Positions 22,456 through 34,275 of a stretch of 64,000 nucleotides of DNA are shown piece by piece. The number at the start of each line of letters is the position of its first letter. Positions within the stretch are counted from its first letter, which is position 1. Under the pieces are notes generated by a model that saw nothing but the letters and a program-made list of their open reading frames with translations, had not been told where the DNA came from and made no database searches. The stretch spans positions 342,502,256 to 342,566,255 of the forward strand of contig JAUMIR010000003.1 in the NCBI GenBank assembly GCA_030847615.1. The letters run 5' to 3'. Both the position numbers and the translations under genes were made by a program. The stretch is from Gambelia wislizenii. Its lineage: Eukaryota > Chordata > Lepidosauria > Squamata > Crotaphytidae.

Positions 22456-22934
22456 CAGTCAGATCACTGTATCTAGAGGGGTTCTGTTCCTGGACTTACC
22501 GGAAACTGTGCATAATAGCAAACCCTACTAATGTGAAGTCGAAGGCTTTCTTGGCCAGCATCCATAGATTTTCCTTTGGGGGTTTCGTGGGCTGTGAGGC
22601 CATGTTCTGGAATAGTTTCTTTCTGACGTTTCGCCTGCATCTGTGGCTGGCATCTCTGAGGATGCCAGCCACAGATGCAGGCAAAACATCAGAAAGAAAC
22701 TATTCCAGAACACAGCCTCACAGCCTGAAAAAAACCAAAGAAAAACCCTATTAAAATAAAGGACTTTCAGTATGAACATACCATAGAGCTGTGTTTGAGA
22801 ACATAGAAGATGCCTAGAGAGAACACCTCTTTAGGCATTTTCCAGTGAGACTCTATGGCATGTGTACCAATTTTTTCAGCCGCGGATAACTGAAACCATG
22901 GATATTGGTTCTGTGGACATGGGGCTCCAACTGT
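22456..22934 (-). mobile_element. Tigger-like MITE interrupted by an inverted insert
   Basis: Left and right parts align in reverse orientation with 41756-41984: CTAGAGGGGTTCTGTTCC (left), AAGTCCTTTATTTTAATAGG in antisense around 22750, and GCGGATAACTGAAACCATGG (right). The two parts are separated by 22532-22742. CAGT-type ends are like pogo/Tigger elements, which insert at TA. Non-coding. Confidence 0.65.
22532..22742. mobile_element. Inverted insert with hammerhead-like motifs (Penelope-like?)
   Basis: Flanked by a 12-bp duplication of the Tigger-like target, AAACCCTACTAA (22520-22531) and AAACCCTATTAA (22743-22754). Inside, 22590-22654 and 22661-22725 are inverted copies about 94% identical, differing only by transitions. 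The minus strand carries GGCGAAACGTC, and the plus strand has CTGAGGA followed by a GCCAGC/GCAGGC stem, which together resemble the core of a hammerhead ribozyme. Ribozyme-bearing terminal repeats are known in Penelope-like elements; assigning this insert to them is inference. No reverse transcriptase is present. Confidence 0.5.
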
Positions 22935-23189
22935 TTGTGTAAACACTATAGTTAGAGAGCTATGCAGTGACTCCCCTCCCAATTCCTCCACCCCCACTTT
23001 CAGGGAAGTAGCCACTGCGATTGACAGGAGGCTGTTCACCTGTTGATTGGGAAGCAGCTGACTGATAGTCCCACCCCCTCATGTGAATGATCTCCCATGT
23101 GACAGGCAGAAGCAGGGCCCCATCACATTTCCCCCTTGAGCCAGAGACCATTAACGCGAGGGGTGGGTGGGACCATCAGCCAGCTGCTT

Positions 23190-23285
23190 CCTGAGCTGTG
23201 GCATCACTAAGGTTGGTGTCACCCTTCCTCCTGATGGTGTCACCTGGTGCAGTTCAGCCTCTTCACGCACACCCTAGTGCTGCCG
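23190..23285. repeat. Fragment shared with 54216-54312
   Basis: TGTGGCATCACTAAGGTTGG, CTGATGGTGTCACCT and CACCCTAGTGCTGCCGCTG recur in the same order at 54216-54312. Unclassified repeat. Confidence 0.5.
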
Positions 23286-24499
23286 CTGCTCCTGAGTGAC
23301 AGGGAAACAGACCCTCGTCAATCACAGTTGGTGAGTAAAGCTTCTTGGTGAGTAAAACTTGGGGGGCTTTCGCAGTCCCTACATAGCCACCTATCTGATT
23401 TGGATGCTGTAGTGCAGATCTGAGCAACTTCTGAGGTTCAGGGGTCACTTTTGTCCTGCCCCAGATGTCAGCAGGCAAGACAGACACTGCTAAAAAGTGG
23501 CTTCTTTTTTCTTTTTCTTTTTTTAATGCTTTTTTCTGCCTAAAACAAGCCTGGGAGAAAGAAATAACATTTAAATGGTAAATCGGACCCTCTAAGGCAT
23601 TGGTGGGTGCAATTTTCTATTTGGACGATATATATTTTTCAGAGTCTGGGGGTTCAGGGACTATGGAGGCAATTTTGCCATGTTTCTGGCCCTCTCAGAG
23701 CCATTTTAGGCCTAGGGGAGGCCTTTTCTCAACAAGATATGACCCAGAAATTAACTTCTTGATTATTTCCATCTTCGAAATTGCCACTGGCTGCACTTTG
23801 CCCACTCCTGCTATAATTTATACAGATTGAAGAGAGGTGGTCCTGACCCCTGAAAGGCAGATAAGGAAATAGAGAGTAATCCTGTGCTGGATGTGGTCAC
23901 ATTCCCCTTCAAGATTCAGGTTAGCAGTTTGGGTATATACCTGGAGTCAGCCCTGACTCTGGATGCCCAGGCTTTGTTACTAGGAAGAAGTGTTTTGCAT
24001 ACTGGAGGCTTAGGTCCCAACTGCATCCATTTCTGGAGATGTCTGTGTTAGCTACAACCCATTTGGACCATTGTAGCACACTCTATGCAAGACTGCCTTT
24101 GTAAAGTGTTCAGAAACTTCATCTGTTCCAGAATGCTAAGTCTTGACTCTTGACCAGAACCTGTTACAGGCAGCAGGTAAGTGAAACTGTGGATATTGAG
24201 TCCATGGATAAGGGGGTCATAGTATCACTGCCTGGGCTCCAAAGTGATTAAACTTTGCTGGGGGGGGGGCATCCAGAGGCTGCAGAAGTGGGTCCTGGGG
24301 GCTGCACTTGCCCCACCCCAGTTTTGTCAGCATAATGTTTCAGAATACTGTATTATATATTACAGTAGGTACATGAAATCGAGGGTACCTACTAGCAACT
24401 TGCCAAAAAAAAAGAGGGAAATAACAAAACCAAAAATACAACTAAAGAGGATACAGATTTGTATTTTGTACAAATGGGTGGGTGGTATTTTTAGTCATT
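23286..24499. other. Mostly unannotated
   Basis: Contains the 23600-23770 fragment shared with 14440-14610 and, near 24180-24220, GAAACTGTGGATATTGAGTC, probably the tip of a Tigger-like MITE. No genes. Confidence 0.4.
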
Positions 24500-24588
24500 A
24501 TTATAATGTTTTAATTGTTGGAAGCCGCCCCGATTGTTTTTAGCAGAGGGGTGGGGTATAAATAAATTTATTATTATTATTATTATTG
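24500..24588 (+). repeat. LINE-type 3' tail with (TTA)n
   Basis: GGAAGCCGCCCCGATTG, GGGGTGGGGTATAAATAAA and then (TTA)n to 24588: the usual squamate LINE or SINE tail. Confidence 0.5.
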
Positions 24589-24654
24589 GATTTTAATTTA
24601 TATGAAGAGATAACACATTTTGAAACAATAATTACAGAAACAGTGCCTGGTGTA

Positions 24655-24870
24655 ATTATCTGACTGTGGACTAGGGCTCTGGAGACCAGGGTTTAAATTC
24701 CCACTTGGCCATGGAAACCCACTGGTGACTTTGGGCAAGTCACATTCTCTTAAACTCAGAGGAAGGCAATGGCAACCCCCCACTGAACAAATCTTGCCAA
24801 GAAAACCCCATTATAGGTTCACCTTAAGGTCACCATAAGTTGGAAAAAATGTGAAGGCACACAACAACAG
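24655..24870 (+). mobile_element. tRNA-derived SINE (family 1), head missing
   Basis: GGACTAGGGCTCTGGAGACC, AGGGTTTAAATTCCC (B-box), GGCCATGGAAACCCACTGG, TTGGGCAAGTCACA, CAAATCTTGCCAAGAAAACC and TGAAGGCACACAACAAC. The first 25 or so bases of the tRNA-like head are absent. Confidence 0.8.
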
Positions 24871-25409
24871 CATCTCACCACTGTGGAGGAGAGGGTGGTA
24901 TGTGTATTTGCTACTCAATTTGCTGTCAAGATGCTAGTTGTTGCTATTTGTGAATTTTGGTAAATTCTTCAAAATAATCCCCGCAAATTTAATTGCCCTC
25001 CATTTGCACCAGACTTATATAAGACAATAGACTTAGCTATCCCCAGCATGGAAAGAACTATATTTTACCTGCCCACCATATAGGTGTTAAAAGAGAGGAA
25101 ATCTTTGTAGATTCTGCAATTCTTATTCAACATTAATAAGCTTGAATACGCAGGGATTCAATGTGAGACATTCAAAATAAACACACAGAGCTCCAGGTCT
25201 GGATGGAAAACTCTGTCAGATGCTTAAAATCTGAAATATTTCCCATCCTGAAAATGAAGAAATCTGTGAATTTTAGTAAATTCTTTTCAAAAACGGACTG
25301 AAAAAAGATTCTCCTTCATCCATATATAAACATGGGATTTTGCATGGTCTGGAGATATAACGTGTCCTGGTAGCGGTTTACTAGCCCACATCTAGGAAAT
25401 TATCAAATC
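24871..25409. other. No recognised feature
   Basis: AT-rich, no supported gene, repeat end or structure. Confidence 0.45.
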
Positions 25410-25993
25410 AGTGCCTAAAAATGTGATTATGGCACTATATTTTACAGCATTCATGTTCTGGCACAATGACACACGTTTTTACATGCTGCCATGAAAATAA
25501 TATAGAATCATCACAAGAATCTGGCAATATGAGCGCTTGTGCTGCTTACTTCCACATTTTTCTGTGAACATGATTTTGGTGTGTCTCGCGAGAAGACATA
25601 AGCGTGCTAAAAAAAAGTCCCAAAACTAAAAAACTAAAAAAGAAAACATTCAGAAAAGCACAGATACACATTTAGAAACTTGCAACCAAGACAGGAAGGT
25701 TCATAAAAAGAGTGTACAGTACCTAGTTTTCCCATTCGCACCCAGAAGTGGTCTGGCGGGACCGTCCATTGATGCTGGACTTGCGCCAGCAGAATGGTGC
25801 ATCTTCTCGCACACATGAAAATCTGGAAGACAAACACTACGGGAGGTCAATTTTCGACTTCTCCCCAAAGTCCCTTGTAAGAGCAGCAGAACACTTGCAT
25901 AACGCTGGGGCACAACGACATCTGATAAGGAAGTCTTTTTGCAATCTCATAGCATTGTTATAATGCCATTTTTGACATGTTTTATAATCTCCC
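25410..25993 (+). mobile_element. Family-A MITE, diverged
   Basis: Shares AGGTTCATAAAAAGAG, CACCCAGAAGTGGTCTGG and GACCGTCCATTGATGCTG with the other copies. The right end, near TTTTATAATCTCCCTAG, is decayed; an internal ACATCTGATAAGGAAGTC also resembles the terminal motif. Confidence 0.6.
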
Positions 25994-28045
25994 TAGTCAA
26001 GATTAGGAACTGCACCAGTCTTTGTGGGAAAAGGAAAAAAGGTGAGTGCCTCCGTGGTGGAAACATCATTTTCCATAAGGTAGCTGGTATGTACCGAAGG
26101 GAGAAATTGGCCCTCCAAATAAGAGTTCTGGCACCCAGATTATTTTTTCCCTTCATTCCCCAAATTTCTAGCATTGCAGAGTGTGAGAAACTGAAAACCG
26201 TTCACACCTAGCACTCATCTATTTGCTATGTTTTCATTCCCTTGGTAACTTTGCCCACCCCTTTTCTTTCGACACTTAAACTAGCTTTGCTAAATGCTCG
26301 ACTGAAGTTTTAAATTAATGCAAAGCTGGAAACTTGCGACTGAAAGAAAATTTAACAGGGCGGCAGAATTCTTATTTGGGAGGTTAATACCTTCATCCCT
26401 CCCACATAGCTACACCCTGTAAGACACAGAGCAAGTTGTGCACTCCTGGAAAAAGGCCTTCCAACTTACAAACATCTTTGGGAATATTTTTTTAAAACCT
26501 GCAAAGTATCTTAACAATCTTCAGAGATTTTAAAGACTACACAGAGTTAGGTATTTTTAATTTTCTCTCCCTGTCATCCCTTTTGCAATGTTGTTTCTGT
26601 TTTTCAAAATTCATCAGAGGTAGGGGAAAAGATGAGGAGAATGGCTTCTTTCAAAACTCATGTCTGAACTGGAATTCCACATGTTTTAACCTGGCCTGTT
26701 TCCACCAGTTCCATCTTCGTATTAGAAGTTTAGAAACCTTGCTGAAAACAGGAGCTGTGTCCAGCTGGGGACGTGCCATTCAACCTCTCAGATTCCACTT
26801 ACTAAATATTGAGAAAATTAAATTAAACATCTTAAAAGGCTGGCTCATAATACACAGCTTGAAGTTTTAGTAACTCTATCTGCATACTAATAAGGACCTT
26901 GCATGCTCTAAAGATGATTATCTTTGTCTTTAAAATTTATGTCTTCACTCCAGTCAGCTGCATATTAGTGGTGATTGCTTTGGGAGCTACTCAGAACTTC
27001 CAACACTTGCTTTTCATAAAGAAAATCCATAGTAGTTTCAGGTTAGAGGAGAGGGTGCCATCTCTGAAATGTAGCAATGTGCATCAAATTTTCCAGGGAA
27101 AAGAGGTTTGTATATATACTGGACCAAAACGGTTATGTGAGGGATTGTGCATGGATGAAACTTGATGTGAAATATTTTAAACTTTTATATTAGGAAGAAT
27201 GTCTGTACCACAAGAATGTGCAGTTTTGAGTACAACAGTACTGTTAAATTCTTTGGGTGATTGAATAAAAGTAAAGAGAAAAGAAAATGGATTCTGCACT
27301 TTAAAACATGGGGCACAATCCAGCTGACTCCCAATTATTTCAGTGGGAAAGGCTGAGCCACAAGTTTAACATTTCCACTGGAATGACTCTTAGAAGCACA
27401 CCAGGAGTTGCTCCTCAACCTCACCTGACCTTGCAGTGTAAACGCTTCTGAGACTATTTAAGCTTTCTACCTTGCTTTGGCCCTAACCTCCCACCCAATT
27501 CTATAAAAGGAAGCAGGAAGGCTGTTGGCAGGAAGATCAACAGCTTGTATTATGAATGTTTTAGCTGTGACTGTAAACTTGTGCCCTGGTCTATGCAGGG
27601 GGTGATTGTTTCTTCTTCTTCTCTTCATCTTGCCTTGTGCCTTCAATTAGCACAGTTCTAAAGCCTGCAGGTTTGCATGGGGCAAAGAAAAGAGAGGAGG
27701 GCTACACTATAGTGGGAGCAGGAGGTCCATGTCTCCTGCAAGGATCCAAGCTGCAGTCCCTCTGTTATAAAGAGAGATGGACATATGCTCAATTATAGAA
27801 GATGCTTGAGGAGATTTATGGAAACTGATATCCATGGTATGTATACAACTATATGTTTTCCAGATCTTTTGAAACTATTTTTTTAAATACTTATGGCAAC
27901 AAGCAATAGCAACAAATCACTACAAACAAAAATGGGAAAAGAAAGGAAAAACAAAAACAAGCAAAAAAGAACAATAACACAGATTTGTTAGAGCCAATCA
28001 GAAGCAGTGTGTTGTTGGCCCAGGTCTTTCCGAGAATTAAAACTA
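25994..28045. other. Longest unannotated block
   Basis: About 2 kb without a recognised repeat end. Plus frames 26583-26870 and 26899-27165 (95 and 88 codons) are the longest, but have no homologous motif I know. AATAAA occurs at 27264. It could be unique intergenic or intronic DNA, or part of an untranslated transcript; the sequence alone does not decide. Confidence 0.4.
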
Positions 28046-29354
28046 GGGGCTCGTCTGGACAAAAAAGATATAATGCTGACTGCTGCGCATTAAAGCAAAT
28101 TTGCAGCAGCATTCATTTGTCTCCACAGTCCTTTGGCAAAATCATTGGTATGCGAAGCTGTCCATGTTTGAAGTGCACACACAGGCATGCCTCCACATCA
28201 AGATGGTGGCCGAGAGTGAATTACCATATATTCCGGCGTATAAGACGACTGGGCGTATAAGAGGACACCCCAATTTTTAAGTTAAAATATAGAGTTTGCC
28301 CGCCCCCCCCATCCATCCAGCCACCTGGCTGGAAAGCCTGTCCCCCACCAGCCAGCCAGCTCAGTGGCTGTAGATGATGGAATAGTCTGTGAAATTAAAG
28401 GACTGAGAACATGGGATACTTTGAAAAATCTCTGTGGTGTTCAATCTTTGGAAAGTAAGGTTGCATTAATAAGTTGGTTAATATGAAGCTATCAAGTCCC
28501 AAATTTTTGAATGAGCACATTAATGGATGAGCACATTAATGATTTTAGAGCCACATTGGCAGACAAGAGAATTTCACCATAGACAAAACTTGATGCAAAA
28601 TGATAAGTTTGAATCCAGAAATTCCAATTTTAGGCTAACTTGTCCCGAAAAGAAACATCATTTTGACTCTCCTGAGCTAAATGGAGGGCCATTTAACACT
28701 TCAAAGGCAAAGCAGTCATTCTCACAGCAGGAGGAAGGATCTGCTGGGGAAACTGCCCAGGCCATTTTACACTTCAATCATTCTCACAGCAGGGGAAAAG
28801 ATCTACTGGGGTATAAGACCCCCCCACTTTTGAGTTGATTTTCAAGTGTTAAAAAGCAGTCTTATATGCAGGAATATATGGTACCTGTGTTATTATTCTC
28901 CACAAGTTGTTGCCACTACACAGTATTTTTTAAAACTGTAAATCAAAGGTGTGCAAGTACAACCTTCTGCTTAAAAAAAGCTCTTTGTTCACCTCAGTGC
29001 AGCAAAAAAAGCACATGGTCAATAACACAAAACTCCAAAATGGCACTTTCAGCCGCTTCATTGCCAGTAAGCCTGCCCCCACGTATGTCCAACCAATCAG
29101 CTTTCCACTTTCACTCCCACCAAGAATGCGCTGTGATGTGAATGGGATATCCAAATGAGCAGTAATATGCATTTCCACACATTATTTAAAAAAAAAAAAA
29201 CTTTGGGAAAGCCATGAAGGTTTTTCCCTCACATTAAATGGAGGTTTTTGTCCCCCTCTTTCTAAAAACCATGAATCTCAATTAGATTTCCTTGGGACAA
29301 AAGGTATTCTCTGTAAATTCTATTAGGATTATTTTCACTATCTAGACAACTCCT
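28046..29354 (+). mobile_element. Family-B MITE split by a mariner-like MITE
   Basis: Left part 28046-28223 (GGGGCTCGTCTGGAC, CATTTGTCTCCACAGTCCTT, ATCAAGATGGTGGCCGAGAG) and right part 28882-29354 (CCAACCAATCAGCTTTCCAC, ATCTAGACAACTCC) rejoin exactly into the 4069-4706/15670-16318 consensus once 28224-28881 and one TA are removed. Confidence 0.75.
28224..28881 (+). mobile_element. TA-flanked mariner-like MITE
   Basis: Terminal inverted repeats CCATATATTCCGGCGTATAA (left) and, on the reverse strand, CCATATATTCCTGCATATAA (right), flanked by TA at 28222-28223 and 28882-28883. GGGCGTATAAGAGGAC and GGGGTATAAGACCCC-like sub-terminal repeats are seen. Length 658 bp, no transposase frame. TA target duplication fits the Tc1/mariner group. 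The undisturbed flanks show the exact pre-insertion site. Confidence 0.8.
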
Positions 29355-29454
29355 AGAATCTGAAGCATGGTATGGAGAAAGTGAGTGATTTGTGTTTCCT
29401 TACGTGACATGCTTTCTGAAGAAACACCCATCTCCTGTTTGGTTTAAGATATTT

Positions 29455-29676
29455 AAAATACAGGAGTTGGAATGCTGACCAGAACACCACAAGAAACCAC
29501 CTCACAGCAGTTTTAAAGGATTTGCACTGGCCACCAATGAGTTTCTAGTCTGAATACAAGGTGCTGGGAATGATACTTAAAGCCTTAAATGGCTTGGGAC
29601 CTCAGTACTTGAAGGAGTGTCTCTCCCTATAAACACCTGCCTGAGGTTTGAGGTCTGTGGTGAGGCCCTCCTCTGT
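29455..29676 (+). pseudogene. L2 LINE ORF2 fragment
   Basis: Sense L2 sequence: TTTGCACTGGCCACCAATGA, AAAGCCTTAAATGGCTTGGG and CCTCAGTACTTGAAGGAGTG encode the LHWPPM...KALNGLGPQYLKEC-type motif near the L2 C-terminus. Cut off by the following MITE. Confidence 0.7.
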
Positions 29677-31558
29677 GGACTTTATCAGACTAATGTCTAA
29701 AAACCCTGTAATTACATTATTGTGGAAAGCTGAAACATAGTGGCATGATTACAGTAATTGTTGCATGCCAGTGTAATTATGTGATACTATGCCATAATCA
29801 CGCAATACTACCACCATAGGATCATTGCACGACCACCACTAGCAATTTAAGTATGGGATTTTACTTCTCTGATTTTGTATTGGTGAGATTTCAGTGGTTC
29901 TCTCAAGAAGATGCAACTTCGTTTAAACACACCAAAACCACATAACTAATGAAAGAAATTAACAAATAAACACTGTCTTAAACATAAAAAGTACAAAGAA
30001 AAGGTGACCGTTCATTAAAAGAGCATCCTGTGCATCCTGTGTTCTTGTTGGGAAAGAGGAGGGGAGGAGGACCACCCATTCACACTGTAATTGCACAATT
30101 ACAGTGGGACGTGATTTTGTATGCTTGTCAATACCATGAAAAAAGTGACATTGAGGGCTAGTCACAGGTCAAGTCAGATATGGTGATGCTCTTTCAGAGC
30201 CCTTTCTAATAACTAATGGAGTGAAGCAAGGTTGTGTTCTGGCACCAACTTTATTTACAATCTTCTTTAGCACGATGCTCCAAAGGGCTATGGCAGAGCT
30301 TGAAGAAGACGACGGCATCTATATACGTTACCGTACTGATGGTAGCTTGTTTAACTTAAGCCGTCTGAGGGCTCACACTAAGACTCTAAACTATCTAGTT
30401 CATGAGCTGCTCTTCGCCAATGATGCTGCCCTTGTTGCCCACATAGAAGCAGCTCTGCAGCGCCTAACATCCTGCTTTGCAAAAGCTGCAGAGCTGTTTG
30501 GGCTAGAAGTCAACCTGAAGAAAACAGAAGTTCTTTACCAGCCTGCACCACAGGACGAACGCCACCATCCCCACATTGCCATCGGCAAATCTGTGCTCAA
30601 GTCCGTTCAGCAGTTCACCTACCTGGGAAGCATCATTTCCTCAGATGCCAAGATTGACAAAGAGATCGATCACAGATTAGCAAAGGCATATACTGCATTT
30701 GGAAGACTTCACTAAAGAGTCTGGAGCAATAAACACCTGAGGCAAAGCACAAAAATCAGTGTGTATAGAGCCATTGTACTGTCTATTCTCCTTTATGGAT
30801 CTGAAACATGGGTCACCTATCGCCACCACCTACGACTCCTCGAGCACTTTCATCAGTGCTGTCTACGTACAATCCTAAATATACACTGGACTGACTATGT
30901 GACGAATGTTGCTGTCCTTGAGCAAGCAGGGATCACCAGCATTGAGGCCATGATATTGAGAACGCAGCTGTGCTGGGCAGGGCACATTTCTAGGATGGAG
31001 GACCATCGCCTCCCAAAAATACTACTCTGCGATGAACTCGCCATGGGTCAGTGTAAGAGGGGCGCTCCAAAAAAGTGATACAAAGACTCCCTGAAACAAC
31101 ATCTCAGGCTCGGCCAAATTGATCACCAACAGTGGTCCGCCCTGGCCTCACATCGGGAGGCATGGAGACGCACTATCCACAATGCTGCAGCCTTATTTGA
31201 GAACTCACAATGAACAAGTCTTGAAGAGAAACAACAACGCAGAAAGAATCACAACCCAAAAACATCACCCAAGGAGACCTTCTGCTGTGCTTTCTGCAAC
31301 CGGACTTGTTTATCTCGGATTGGCCTTTTTAGTCATCAGCGCGCTTGTAGAAAACATGGGATGAGTCCTTCCTGAATCTTTGTTTGTGAAGAAAAGCCAG
31401 AGAGAGAGACAGATTTACTCATCAATGAAAAGTGACGAGCAATTAACAGGTGGAGTGCATATTGACCATGGGAGGAGGACAACATTGTGTGATAACGGGA
31501 ACCCATTTGCGGTACTTCACACTGTAATTCCACGATTACAGCCCCATCAGATAAAGTC
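29677..31558 (+). mobile_element. Family-A MITE split by a non-LTR element
   Basis: Left end GGACTTTATCAGACTAATG at 29677, right end CATCAGATAAAGTC at 31545-31558; the body includes the CGTTCATTAAAAGAGC block. The interior 30180-31402 is an unrelated LINE copy, so the MITE is older. Confidence 0.7.
30180..31402 (+). pseudogene. Non-LTR retrotransposon, RT to C-terminal CCHC finger
   Basis: Starts inside the reverse transcriptase at NGVKQGCVLAPTLF. The catalytic box reads LLFANDAALVAH (normally FADD), so one catalytic aspartate is replaced by asparagine. Then LKKTEVLYQP, the thumb TYLGSIISSDAKIDKEIDHR, SILLYGSETWVTYRHHLRLL, IEAMILRTQLCWAGHISRME and a CAFCNRTC...H...C finger near 31285-31350. 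Stops: TAA at about 30713 and TGA at 31076 (a CGA codon in copy 7737-8498). 5'-truncated, dead. Clade undecided between RTE-like and R4-like LINEs. Confidence 0.85.
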
Positions 31559-32499
31559 ATCTTTCTCATCAGGGGACTGAATTTGTTCCTTCATTCATAT
31601 TTTGAAGTGGCCTACGTTTGTAGTTTTTGTTAATTAAATAGTTCGTATTTTATGGAAAAGTGAAAGATTCAAATCACTTTTAACCTTCTGCACCAAATAT
31701 GCTATGGGTCAGTTGGTTGGGTAGAAAGGAGGGAATGCACCAAAGCAAGGAAGAAAACAGAAATGTTTCAAATGAGCATTTAAAATGTTTAATTTCAAGT
31801 CTACAGGGACAACTTACTTCACAAATGATTTTCAGATGAATACAGATGATTTTTCACATCTGTATTGTGTAACTCTGAGACATACTTTGTTTGTAATGGA
31901 TTAAACAAGAGATACTCCAAGAATGATCACTTTAGATTCCAAAATAAACTTAACTGATACATGGCTCCTGACCTAATGTGGAGATTGGAACATCACTATT
32001 CATCTAATTTTGTGCTTCTTTAAATATTGTGGAACAGCACTTGGCCCAAAATGTGTTTAGAAGCACATATTTTGATATACAGTCCCTTTTAAAATGTGCG
32101 ATTTGAGGTTATAGTTTGAAAGTAACTCATTATGCAAAATGTTCTTTGTAACAAGTTAGTTTTCTAAGATAATGAGGAGAACATCAGTGCTTCTTGCAGG
32201 TGGGTGGAGTCTTACCTTCCATAGTGTGGCTATTGGTGGATTGATTCCATATTAGTGGGGTGGTGAATATGGTCCAGGTTTCAAGCTGAGCTTTAAAAGT
32301 GCTATCCGGGCTGTTGAACGCAATCTGCAAAGCAAATTCAGTGGTAGCTCAAGGCTATCATGTTGCAGATGTAAATCTGTTCTGGGTGTTAGTCTCAACC
32401 GTGAAGGAAATATCCAACATGCTGAATCTCACAAATAAAACCAGGACTTTGGATAGCTCAAGTGATGTGGAAGCCACCTTGAATATATGAGGTGGTTTT
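31559..32499. other. No recognised feature
   Basis: A short frame at 32299-32490 on plus has no domain I know. Nothing else stands out. Confidence 0.45.
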
Positions 32500-33131
32500 C
32501 GAATCATAGAATCATAAGGTTGGAAGAGACTACAAGAGCCATCCAGTCCAACCCCCTGCCATGCAGGAGTACACAATCAAAGCACTCTCGACAGATGGCC
32601 ATCCAGCCCTATTTAAAAACCTCCAAAGAAAGAGACTCCACCACACTCCGAGGCAGTGTATTCCACTTCCAAACAGCTCTTACTGTCAGTAAGTTCCTCC
32701 TAATGTTTAGGTGGAATCTGTTTTCCTATAGTTTGAACCCATTGCTCCGTGTCCTAGTCTCTTGAGGAGCAAAAAACAAGCTTGCCCCATCCTCAGTATG
32801 ACATCCCTTCAAATATTTAAATATGGCTATCATGTCCCCTCTCAACCTTCTCTTCTCCAGACTAAACATGCCCAGCTCCCTAGGCCGCTCCTCATAGGGC
32901 ATGGCTTCCAGACCTCTCACCATCCTGGTCGCCCTCCTCTGGACACATTCCAGCTTGTCAATAGCCTTTCTGAATTGTGGTGCCCAGAAATAGACACAGT
33001 ATTCCAGGTGAGGTCTGACCAAAACAGAATACAGTGGCACTATTACTTCCCTTGATCTAGACACTATACTCCTATTGATGCAACCTAGAATCGCATTGGC
33101 TTTTTAGCTGCCGCATCACACTGCTGACTCA
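32500..33131 (-). pseudogene. CR1 LINE, 3' end, antisense
   Basis: The plus strand begins with AGAATCATAAGGTTGGAAGA, the complement of the CR1 tail. The minus frame 33064-32726 carries [24 protein letters not shown]-like [10 protein letters not shown] and [19 protein letters not shown], ending at a TAG where relatives have glutamine. 5'-truncated. Confidence 0.9.
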
Positions 33132-34275
33132 TGTTTAGCTGTGGTCTCTCTGTCTCTGTCTCTGTCTCTCTTGTTAGTGAAAAACAAGCAATGCATACCA
33201 ATCAGAGCAGTGTGAGACCCTATCAGCCACTAGGCTTGATGGAAAGAATATTCATTATTATTCATTTCCAGAACAAGTTGTTGTTGTTGTTGTTGTTGTT
33301 GTTAATGGAGTAGCAAGAAAATCCTTTAGGTAGTCTTTTGGGTAGTTCATTTGTGCAGCAATGTAAATCATTTTTCTGTACACACACAAAACATTGTTTT
33401 TGTACAGAGACTATGTTTCCTGTACAGGACACAATGTATTTTTGCAGAGGGAGGGGGTGGGAAAGTACTGTTTCCTGTGCAGGAGACACATTTTTGTGTG
33501 TAGAAAACCACAAACATTTCTGTGCAAAGAAAAATCTATGCATAGTACAACTAGCAACCAACAATTGAACAATTTTGCAATCATGGTCTTGCCCAACAAG
33601 GAGAAACCTACGGAAACTGCTCATTTTTGTATGAATGTTGGGGGGTGGGATTTGCATCCCTAATCAGTACTCACTGGACTGAAATACACTAGAGGAGTGC
33701 AGTGCTTTAGCCATTGTGGGAAGTGTGATTGTCTTGTTTTTTGGGGGGGGTTGTATTTTTGTGGAGGTTTTTTTGTTTGTTTTGTTTTTGTTTTTACAGC
33801 TACATTATGCCCGTGGCTCATCTTCAGGTTATGTTCAGCTAAGATGCTGTTTGAAACCAAATCCACAAAGGAGCAATACCTATATTGGCCAGCCAAAAAG
33901 CACAAAACACTTCATGCAAGTTTTCAAAGCTCCACTGGCTTCTTCATCAGGCAAAAGATACAGTATTTTAAAATTACACAGGAGAAGAAAATAAAAGGGA
34001 TGGCATTGGAGTCACAAACCTACATTTTGTATGTGATGTTATGTCTTGTTGTAGTTCAGTTGGTCTGGAGGGATCTCAATACAGGTAGAGGCCACTCTCC
34101 CCCAACCCCAGTTTTTTTTTACCGTTTTTGCATGTATTCTCAAGCCAAGTATCCTTCATCCTCTTCACCTGCCTTTGATTTTGGGGCATGGGTTACCTAA
34201 AAGCAGGACTTTTTGATTCATTTAATTCATTTAATTTAGCAGATTATAACACGAGGCTGTTTTCCTGTGGCAATA
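33132..34275. other. Mostly unannotated, with (GTT)n
   Basis: Contains (TTG)n at 33276-33303 and repeated TTCCTGTGCAGGA/TTTCCTGTACAGGAC stretches near 33415-33490. Overlapping frames on both strands here are mutual shadows. CCACTGGCTTCTTCATCAGG near 33930 is a motif seen in transposon ends but has no partner. Confidence 0.4.

Noticed and set aside
26583..27165. Two adjacent plus frames as a small gene
   Set aside because: No recognised motif, no splice or codon-bias support by eye.
33262..33657. 131-codon minus frame ending in poly-Asn
   Set aside because: The Asn run is the (TTG)n microsatellite, and the opposite strand is equally open. No domain.
33697..34200. 167-codon plus frame
   Set aside because: Low-complexity Phe/Cys/Val-rich start from G and T runs; no family recognised.
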